Shown: in pieces, positions 1 to 4,890 of the stretch
Numbering within the stretch: position 1 is the stretch's first letter
Layout: every line of letters starts with the position of its first letter
Source of the DNA: Ilumatobacteraceae bacterium
GTDB lineage: Bacteria; Actinomycetota; Acidimicrobiia; Acidimicrobiales; Ilumatobacteraceae
Direction: 5' to 3'
DNA length: 5,394 nucleotides
Assembly: GCA_023263465.1 (NCBI GenBank)
Contig: JALQWV010000055.1
Span: 1 to 5,394, forward strand
Position numbers and translations under genes: made by a program
The notes under the pieces: model-generated
What the model saw: the letters and a program-made list of their open reading frames with translations, nothing else
What the model was told of the DNA's origin: nothing
The model's database searches: none

Positions 1-1
1 A

Positions 2-898
2 CATTCACACAGTCATACTGCAATCCCTGATTGGGCATTAATTTCTCCAGATCATAAAGTAATTGCTGATAAAGCAGAAGTCGAAAGAATTAAATCTATT
101 TCTACACCAATTAAAGGGGCAGACCTTGAAGAAAAGCCTCGCCTCACGCTGAAAGAGCGTGCTGCGAAATTAGGTGAATCGTTACAGGGAAGCCAAGCGT
201 GGAATTCGATATTTCGCCCAGGTTCAATCTTCCGTAAGGGATACACCGACTCACCGCGTAATCGCTCGTATGTGATCATGAACTCGGTGCTTTACCACTT
301 GCACCCAGTGAAGGTGAAGCGACATGCAGTGAAGGTCAGTTACACACTGTGCCTTGGCGGGCTCAGCTTCTTTTTGTTCATTTTGCTTACGGTTACGGGC
401 ATTTTCTTGATGTTCTTTTACCGACCAACGGCAGCAAATGCGTGGCAGGACATTCAGTCATTGCAAACTTCGGTGACGTTTGGGTTGATGGTGCGCAACA
501 TGCACCGTTGGGGTGCTCACCTCATGGTGCTCAGTGTGTTCTTGCATATGGCGCGCGTGTTTTATCACGGCGCATATAAGGCTCCTCGTGAATTCAACTG
601 GGTGGTTGGAGTTATTCTGCTCACGCTTACGCTGTTGCTTTCATTTACCGGATATCTTCTGCCGTGGGACCAACTCGCGCTCTGGGCGGTGGCGGTGGGC
701 ACCAATATGATGGGCTACTCACCGGTTATTGGTTCGCAAGTTCGATTCGTATTGTTGGGTGGCGTCGAAATTGGTGCAGAAACGCTTTTGCGCTGGTACG
801 TATTGCACGTATTGCTCTTCCCGTTTGTCACTGTGATTTTCTTGGCTATTCACTTTTGGCGAGTGCGCAAAGATGGCGGAATCTCGGGTCCTTTGTGA
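2..898 (+). CDS. Cytochrome b N-terminal (b6-like) subunit of a bc/b6f-type complex, 5' partial
   Basis: This subunit holds both b hemes and part of the quinone sites of a quinol:cytochrome c oxidoreductase in the cytoplasmic membrane. The frame is open from base 2 to the TGA at 896-898 (298 residues visible). Four heme-ligand histidines are visible at window residues 168, 182, 269 and 284, in the contexts HRW, FLH, VLH and AIHF. The spacings are 14 and 15, the latter as in plastid b6 (mitochondrial cytochrome b has 14). The segments TGYLLPWDQ and the C-terminal GISGPL are b6 hallmarks, and the protein ends there, so the last helices are on the next gene. Cys117 in LCLGG matches the b6 cysteine that binds heme ci. 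About four membrane helices lie after residue 115. The first ~95 residues are hydrophilic. No ATG, GTG or TTG occurs in frame before GTG 272, which lacks a Shine-Dalgarno site and would cut off the preceding W-x-x-IFR segment, so the start lies upstream of the window. petB/qcrB-like; identity very sure, true start unknown. Confidence 0.95.
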   Translation, partial: HSHSHTAIPDWALISPDHKVIADKAEVERIKSISTPIKGADLEEKPRLTLKERAAKLGESLQGSQAWNSIFRPGSIFRKGYTDSPRNRSYVIMNSVLYHLHPVKVKRHAVKVSYTLCLGGLSFFLFILLTVTGIFLMFFYRPTAANAWQDIQSLQTSVTFGLMVRNMHRWGAHLMVLSVFLHMARVFYHGAYKAPREFNWVVGVILLTLTLLLSFTGYLLPWDQLALWAVAVGTNMMGYSPVIGSQVRFVLLGGVEIGAETLLRWYVLHVLLFPFVTVIFLAIHFWRVRKDGGISGPL

Positions 899-912
899 TG
901 AATTCAACGATT

Positions 913-919
913 GAAAGGA
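913..919 (+). promoter_or_regulatory. Ribosome binding site (GAAAGGA) for the cytochrome b C-terminal subunit
   Basis: GAAAGGA lies 9 bases before ATG 929. It decides the start: the in-frame TTG at 911 overlaps this site and has no purine-rich sequence of its own, so ATG 929 is preferred. Confidence 0.75.
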
Positions 920-928
920 TGTTCAGCA

Positions 929-1663
929 ATGACTGAAATTCCAGAACACCTCCTCAAGCGTGCACAAGCTGCGCGCGAAAAAGCTGCAGCAGAAGCAGGC
1001 GCTTCAACTGAAGGCACAGCTTCGGGTGACTCGCGCATTCCTGCTCACCTTCTTGAACGAAGCAAAGCAGCAAAGGCCGGTGGCTCAGTTGCCGTTGCCG
1101 AAAAACCAAGCGGTGCGGTAGTTGCTGCTCCAGCAGAAGGAAATGTGCCAATGGCAGCTGGCCCTGGTGGCCATACGCAACGATTGCTTACCGTCGTTAA
1201 GTCGGGATCCATTCAAGACGTGAAGTCTGAGCCAGTTGACAAAGTGCACACCTGGCCACACTTGCTTGCTGTTGAATTTGTGGCTGCACTTGCGTGTACA
1301 GCGTTTTTATTCTTGTTCTCATGGGTGGTTAATGCACCACTCTTGCAAGCCGCCAACTTCAACCAAACACCAAACCCCTCAAAGGCTCCCTGGTACTTCC
1401 TTGGACTGCAAGAACTGCTCACGATGTTTCACCCAATGATTGCTGGTGTGACGTTGCCTGGAGTAGGCCTCGTTGCGTTGATGTTTGCGCCATATTTGGA
1501 CAAGACGGTGTCCAACCGTCCCGAGGACCGTAAGTTCATGACAGGAATGATGACCATGTTCTTAATGTTTTGGGCAGTACTTGTGATCATCGGTTCGTTC
1601 TTCCGCGGTCCTGGTTTTAACTTCACGTTCCCATGGCGTGACGGAATTTTCTTCGAGCTCTAA
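929..1663 (+). CDS. Cytochrome b C-terminal (subunit IV-like) subunit with long N-terminal extension
   Basis: This is the second half of a split cytochrome b, which would pair with the preceding b6-like protein to complete the quinol-oxidation (Qo) site. It has 244 residues from ATG 929, whereas chloroplast subunit IV is about 160; the excess is an Ala/Gly/Pro-rich, probably disordered N-terminus (residues 1-105). That tail carries two copies of IPxHLLxRxxAA (residues 4-15 and 37-48). The membrane part follows: helix 112-134, Qo-loop segment 148-162 (PNPSKAPWYFLGLQE), helix about 173-190, and helix about 205-224. The WY pair at 155-156 aligns with the WY of the canonical PEWY motif, but Ala-Pro replaces Pro-Glu, so the usual proton-accepting glutamate is absent. 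As I recall them, some split bacterial cytochromes b carry the same APWY form, so it is probably a subfamily trait and not a defect. The gene starts 30 bases after the preceding stop. petD-like; sure of the family, less so of the role of the tail. Confidence 0.93.
   Translation: MTEIPEHLLKRAQAAREKAAAEAGASTEGTASGDSRIPAHLLERSKAAKAGGSVAVAEKPSGAVVAAPAEGNVPMAAGPGGHTQRLLTVVKSGSIQDVKSEPVDKVHTWPHLLAVEFVAALACTAFLFLFSWVVNAPLLQAANFNQTPNPSKAPWYFLGLQELLTMFHPMIAGVTLPGVGLVALMFAPYLDKTVSNRPEDRKFMTGMMTMFLMFWAVLVIIGSFFRGPGFNFTFPWRDGIFFEL
938..1072 (+). repeat. Diverged protein-level duplication: two IPxHLLxRxxAA motifs
   Basis: Bases 938-973 encode IPEHLLKRAQAA and 1037-1072 encode IPAHLLERSKAA, with 8 of 12 residues identical and 63 bases between the copies. 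The DNA of the two copies has diverged, so the similarity is kept at protein level. Both are predicted short amphipathic helices in an otherwise low-complexity tail. Function unknown; a docking or membrane-surface helix is an inference. Confidence 0.6.
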
Positions 1664-1679
1664 GGCGATACACGTATAT

Positions 1680-2525
1680 ATGACAACTATTCAGATCATC
1701 ACCATCGCTATTGCGGTTCTCATCATCGCTGGAGTTGGCGTTGTGTTGACTTCGTCGCGCGCCTCTGGAGTTCGTGGAACGGGAACACTTGCCCGCGAAA
1801 CACGGAAAAAGGATCGCGGAGCTGTTGATCCAGAGCATCTCACTGGTCGCCAATTTGAAGCAGTCGTGCGCAAGCAAAATGCAGCAATTGTTGCGGCTCC
1901 AAAGGCTGAAATTGAACCTTGGGTTGCCCCCGATGCAGAAGCGGTTGGCGTAACGCGCCGTAAGTTCTTTAACCGTGCAATTGTTACCTTGATGAGCGCG
2001 AGCCTTGGTGGTTTCGGTGCGTCGCTTATTGGTTTTTTGTGGACAAGTTCATCCGGTGGTTTCGGATCAAAGATCACCATAGGAAATTTGACTGACGTGA
2101 TTGCGCAGATCCGAGCTAATAAAGGCTTCTTGTACATGCCCCAGGCCCGCGCTTGGATTGCTGAATATCCAAAGGAATCGCTGTCAAAGGGCAAAATTGC
2201 TTACGGTCATCAGGCTCCGGTGTATGCAGGGCTTGAGGCTGGAATTATTGCCCTCTACCAGAAGTGCCCTCACTTAGGTTGTCGTGTTCCTGAATGCAAG
2301 AGTTCACAATGGTTTGAATGCCCATGTCACGGATCGCAGTACAACCGTGTAGGTGAAAAAAAGGGTGGCCCAGCACCGCGCGGTATGGACCGATTTGGCG
2401 TTTCGGTTGCTAACGGCATTGTTGTCGTTGACACGGGAACCGTATTTGGTGGTCCACCGATTGGTACGAACACCACCGGTCAAGAGGCCGAAGGACCACA
2501 CTGTGTGGGTGGAGGATCGCACTGA
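1680..2525 (+). CDS. qcrA: Rieske iron-sulfur protein of the bc-type complex (QcrA-like, Sec/Tat dual topology)
   Basis: The [2Fe-2S] subunit takes one electron from quinol at the Qo site and passes it to the c-type heme, with its head domain outside the membrane. Cluster ligands are Cys196 and His198 (CPHLGC) and Cys214 and His217 (CPCHGS); Cys201 and Cys216 are placed for the conserved disulfide. The proline loop is GPAPRGMDRF (230-239). From ATG 1680 the protein has 281 residues. A first helix at 4-23 is followed by a basic, probably cytoplasmic region (27-91), then TRRKFF (92-97), a twin-arginine motif directly before a second hydrophobic helix (100-121). This fits the Sec-then-Tat insertion known for actinobacterial QcrA, although Streptomyces QcrA has three helices and I see two. 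GTG 1638, overlapping the previous gene, was rejected as start because it adds a polar leader and lacks a Shine-Dalgarno site. ATG 1680 has only AAGG at 1662-1665, 14 bases away, so the start is slightly uncertain. Extra cysteines 206 and 275 are not cluster ligands. Confidence 0.95.
   Translation: MTTIQIITIAIAVLIIAGVGVVLTSSRASGVRGTGTLARETRKKDRGAVDPEHLTGRQFEAVVRKQNAAIVAAPKAEIEPWVAPDAEAVGVTRRKFFNRAIVTLMSASLGGFGASLIGFLWTSSSGGFGSKITIGNLTDVIAQIRANKGFLYMPQARAWIAEYPKESLSKGKIAYGHQAPVYAGLEAGIIALYQKCPHLGCRVPECKSSQWFECPCHGSQYNRVGEKKGGPAPRGMDRFGVSVANGIVVVDTGTVFGGPPIGTNTTGQEAEGPHCVGGGSH
2511..2516 (+). promoter_or_regulatory. Strong ribosome binding site (GGAGGA) for the diheme cytochrome c
   Basis: GGAGGA lies 8 bases before ATG 2525, inside the end of the Rieske gene. 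With the TGATG stop-start overlap it indicates translational coupling of the Rieske protein and the cytochrome c. Confidence 0.75.
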
Positions 2526-3586
2526 TGTTTGCTGACGTAACAACCAACATTTCATGGTTCTTCCTGATTACTGCGTTAGCTGGTTGGGGGCTGTATGGCC
2601 TTTCCAACATTCGCAAGAGTCGCAAGGAAATCGGATCAGAAATCAAGCTTGCCGCAAATCGCAAGCCGTATTACGACGATGAGATTCTTGAAGGCAAAAA
2701 GATTGAGCGCACCCAACTCATTGGAATTTTGTTTCTTGCGATCATCACTCTTGCATTGCCGTTGTACTGGATTCTTGAACCAGGCCGTCAGGAAGGTGCA
2801 AAAAACGGGTGGGATCATCGCTTCGAATCTTGGGGCAGCCGTCTTTACGATGTGACCGCTAACGGTGGATTTAACTGTGCAGGTTGCCATGGTGGGACGA
2901 AAGGATCAGGTGGTGCTGCGGTGTATGCACTTACCGATTCAAAGACTGGTGAAGTTCGCGAAGTGAGTTGGAAGGCGCCAGCGCTGAACACCATTTTTTA
3001 TCGATTCAGCGAGAGCGAAGTTCGCTTCATTCTTGAATACGGTCGTCCTTTCTCACCAATGTCGCCTTGGGGCGTTGTTGGTGGTGGACCAATGAATGAT
3101 CAGCAAATACAAACTGTGCTGTCGTATTTGAAGAGTATTCAAATTCCGCGGGAGAACTGCTCAGTTGTCGATGCAGATCCTCGAATTTGTGATGGTGGAC
3201 ATTTGCCGAAGGCGAAGCAAGACGAAATTACTGCGGAAGCGGAACGCTTGGTCGCAGCCGGAACGTATTCCACGCTTGGCGAAGCTTTGTTCAATCTAGA
3301 TTTGGGTGGCGGTAACTATTCATGCGCTCGTTGCCATACCAAGGGATGGTCGTATGGTGACCCACAAATCACAGGTGGTGGCGCATTGGGGCCAAACCTT
3401 ACGGGCGGTTCATCTGTTCGGCAGTTTCCAGTGAAGAACGACATGATTAGTTTCATTAAGGGTGGTAGCGAATACGGCAAGCGTTATGGCGAACAAGGTC
3501 AGGGAAGTGGACGTATGCCAGCATTTGGCGCAATGCTCACCGATGAACAAATCAATGCAATCGTCGACTACGTGCGAGGTTTATAG
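2525..3586 (+). CDS. Membrane-anchored diheme cytochrome c subunit (replaces cytochrome c1/f)
   Basis: This is a c-type cytochrome predicted to accept electrons from the Rieske protein and relay them to an oxidase or a soluble carrier. It has 353 residues and two CXXCH sites: CAGCH at 118-122 and CARCH at 267-271. Probable axial methionines are Met331 (GRMPAFG) for the second heme and Met179 or Met190 for the first, so there are two tandem cytochrome c domains (about 103-206 and 250-353). The N-terminus has two hydrophobic helices (about 10-27 and 65-84) around a charged loop rich in Lys and Arg (30-62). By the positive-inside rule the N-terminus is outside, the loop is cytoplasmic and both hemes are outside. 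There is no cleavable signal peptide. Cys212 and Cys222 lie between the heme domains and could form a disulfide. The start ATG overlaps the Rieske TGA (TGATG). Mycobacterial QcrC is also diheme but has its anchor at the C-terminus, so this is an N-terminally anchored design. Function very likely; the axial ligand of heme 1 is uncertain. Confidence 0.93.
   Translation: MFADVTTNISWFFLITALAGWGLYGLSNIRKSRKEIGSEIKLAANRKPYYDDEILEGKKIERTQLIGILFLAIITLALPLYWILEPGRQEGAKNGWDHRFESWGSRLYDVTANGGFNCAGCHGGTKGSGGAAVYALTDSKTGEVREVSWKAPALNTIFYRFSESEVRFILEYGRPFSPMSPWGVVGGGPMNDQQIQTVLSYLKSIQIPRENCSVVDADPRICDGGHLPKAKQDEITAEAERLVAAGTYSTLGEALFNLDLGGGNYSCARCHTKGWSYGDPQITGGGALGPNLTGGSSVRQFPVKNDMISFIKGGSEYGKRYGEQGQGSGRMPAFGAMLTDEQINAIVDYVRGL
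3576..3579 (+). promoter_or_regulatory. Ribosome binding site (GAGG) for the unknown membrane protein
   Basis: GAGG lies 7 bases before ATG 3587 and within the last codons of the cytochrome c gene. The TAG stop directly abuts the ATG, which supports this start and coupled translation. Confidence 0.6.
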
Positions 3587-4405
3587 ATGCTGTCAACTCT
3601 TATAGCAATCTCGTGGGAACCGGAAATTCGGGGCATTGTTGTTGTTCTCATTTCGGTAGTCGTTCTTATTGGTGGCAGTTACCTCATCGTTGGCACCAAC
3701 GTTGGCGCTCGACTCGGACTGCTGATTATCCTTTCTGCCTTCTTCGGCTGGATGACCGTGATGGCTGCGGTGTGGTGGACATATGGAATTGGTTTGAAAG
3801 GGCCTGAACCAACATGGAAGCCCGCAGAGCCGGTCACCATTATTCGAGACGCTGCCCTGCTGAACACGGCTGGAATCCTTGATGGTTCAGTTGTTGATGG
3901 AGCTACGCCTGCAGAAACGTCCATAGCTGCATCTACACAGCTTCAAGCAGAAGGCTGGACATTGCTCGACGAAGCGGACCCTCAACGTGGGCAAGCAGTT
4001 GCTTCATCAGATGCGATATTGCAGACAGAAGCAGAAGAGTTTGCGCTTGGAGAGTATCTGAGTGTTGCAGTTTTTGATCGTGGTGGAGAGCGGTTCCCAA
4101 AAATCAATGATTCTCTAGACTTCTTTGCGTTCTTCCACAAAGCGCGTTATGCGTTAGTTGAGGTGGTACCTGTGGTTCCTCAGCGCACCGAACCAGGTCG
4201 AGCACCTGCACGTCCAGTGGCCGACGAGACGCAACCACACCGCTACGTCTATATGATTCGCGACCTCGGCGCAAAGCGACAACCAGCCATTTTGATCACG
4301 TTTGGATCAGGGTTGATATTCGCCATCTTGTGCTGGTTGCTCCACCGTCGAGATCTTGCGTTACGCGAGAATCTCGCCAGTGACAAAACGCCTGTTAAGG
4401 CGTAA
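3587..4405 (+). CDS. Uncharacterised three-helix membrane protein between complex III and complex I genes
   Basis: I do not recognise a named family. The protein has 272 residues. Two hydrophobic helices (about 16-36 and 43-66) lead into an aromatic motif, WWTYGIGLKG (63-72), and then PEPTWKP. A polar, acidic, Ala-rich domain (about 75-230) follows, with a Pro/Arg-rich stretch at 195-217 (no cofactor motif; its only cysteine, Cys249, is in the third helix). A conserved-looking segment, YMIRDLGAKRQPA (222-234), then leads into a third helix (about 234-252) that ends in the basic tail HRRDLALR. The positive-inside rule puts the C-terminus and the 36-43 loop inside, and the large domain outside, on the same face as the Rieske head and the c hemes. 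The gene begins at the base after the cytochrome c stop and ends 8 bases before nuoA, so it is most likely an accessory or assembly subunit of the quinol:cytochrome c complex, or a link to complex I. That role is inferred from position only. The reading frame is sound: it fills the gap exactly and has a ribosome binding site. Confidence 0.85.
   Translation: MLSTLIAISWEPEIRGIVVVLISVVVLIGGSYLIVGTNVGARLGLLIILSAFFGWMTVMAAVWWTYGIGLKGPEPTWKPAEPVTIIRDAALLNTAGILDGSVVDGATPAETSIAASTQLQAEGWTLLDEADPQRGQAVASSDAILQTEAEEFALGEYLSVAVFDRGGERFPKINDSLDFFAFFHKARYALVEVVPVVPQRTEPGRAPARPVADETQPHRYVYMIRDLGAKRQPAILITFGSGLIFAILCWLLHRRDLALRENLASDKTPVKA
4388..4403 (+). promoter_or_regulatory. Short perfect hairpin directly before the nuoA ribosome binding site
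   Basis: ACGCCT, loop GTTA, AGGCGT form a perfect 6-bp stem with a 4-base loop. It covers the last codons of the unknown membrane protein and the first base of its TAA stop, and ends at the base before AAGGA (4404-4408). There is no T-run after it, so a Rho-independent terminator is unlikely. It could affect nuoA translation or mark an RNA processing point, or be chance. Confidence 0.35.
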
Positions 4406-4408
4406 GGA
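4404..4408 (+). promoter_or_regulatory. Ribosome binding site (AAGGA) deciding the GTG start of nuoA
   Basis: AAGGA lies 5 bases before GTG 4414 and shares bases with the TAA stop (4403-4405) of the preceding gene. No in-frame ATG is available near the family's usual N-terminus, so the GTG is well supported. Confidence 0.7.
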
Positions 4409-4413
4409 ATTTC

Positions 4414-4890
4414 GTGGGCCAGTACCTTCCAATTGTGGTGTTGGCGACGCTTGCTGTGCTTTTTGGTGCAATCAGTCTGGTCGCATCAAAACTGTTGGCC
4501 CCCCGGCGTCCTAACACTGCGAAGTCGGCTCCTTACGAATGCGGAATTGTTCCAAGCCGTGAAGCACCAGAGCGTTTTCCGGTCAGTTTCTACATCATCG
4601 CAATGTTGTTCATCATGTTTGACATTGAAATCATCTTTGTTTATCCGTATGCGGCATCGCATGCAGCGCTCGGGCCATATGCATTTTTTGAAATGATTGC
4701 GTTTAGCACAGTGTTCTTCGCAGCATTCGTTTACGCGATTGCTCGAGGAGCACTTGACTGGGGTCCAATCAAGAAAGCGGTCAGATTGGATGACAGTGCA
4801 TCTAAACCGATGACTTCTGATTCGCGAACATTCACGAGCACCATTCGCCGTGTTGGTACCGAAGGTCGCAATGAGGGAGCAGCCGCATAA
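4414..4890 (+). CDS. nuoA: NADH:quinone oxidoreductase subunit A (NuoA)
   Basis: NuoA is a small membrane subunit of complex I at the junction of the peripheral and membrane arms, next to the quinone cavity. The protein has 158 residues from GTG 4414. Three helices are visible (about 4-27, 58-79 and 88-110). The family signature is clear: PYECG at 40-44 in the loop that carries the quinone-site cysteine (Cys43), then [19 protein letters not shown] with Asp70 and Glu72 in helix 2, followed by a tyrosine-proline pair (77-78). The second half ends in GALDWGP (112-118), the usual NuoA end. After that comes a polar tail of about 40 residues (119-158) rich in Ser, Thr and Arg, with no motif I recognise. 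The gene opens the nuo series, 8 bases after the unknown membrane protein, and its TAA overlaps the next ATG (TAATG). Confidence 0.97.
   Translation: MGQYLPIVVLATLAVLFGAISLVASKLLAPRRPNTAKSAPYECGIVPSREAPERFPVSFYIIAMLFIMFDIEIIFVYPYAASHAALGPYAFFEMIAFSTVFFAAFVYAIARGALDWGPIKKAVRLDDSASKPMTSDSRTFTSTIRRVGTEGRNEGAAA
4873..4879 (+). promoter_or_regulatory. Ribosome binding site (GAGGGAG) for nuoB
   Basis: GAGGGAG lies 10 bases before ATG 4890, inside the last codons of nuoA. Together with the TAATG overlap it supports coupled translation of nuoA and nuoB. Confidence 0.65.

Noticed and set aside
272..898. Cytochrome b subunit starting at GTG 272 (208 residues)
   Set aside because: The frame is open to the window edge, there is no Shine-Dalgarno site before 272, and the preceding codons read as family-like protein. 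The start is upstream of the window.
911..928. TTG 911 as start of the subunit IV-like protein
   Set aside because: It overlaps the GAAAGGA site that serves ATG 929, and the six extra residues (MKGCSA) add nothing family-like.
1385..1396. Loss-of-function mutation in PEWY
   Set aside because: The rest of the subunit is intact, and the APWY form resembles what I recall of other split bacterial cytochromes b, so I treat it as a subfamily feature.
1638..1679. GTG 1638 as start of the Rieske gene
   Set aside because: It would overlap the previous gene by 26 bases, has no ribosome binding site, and puts a polar leader before a helix that starts well at ATG 1680.
1691..2194. Long antisense open frame (167 codons) opposite the Rieske gene
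   Set aside because: It is a shadow of the sense gene: low-complexity, no ribosome binding site, no recognisable domain, and the sense strand carries clear Rieske motifs.
4388..4403. Rho-independent terminator between the unknown membrane protein and nuoA
   Set aside because: The stem is only 6 bp and no T-run follows; what follows is a ribosome binding site and a start codon.
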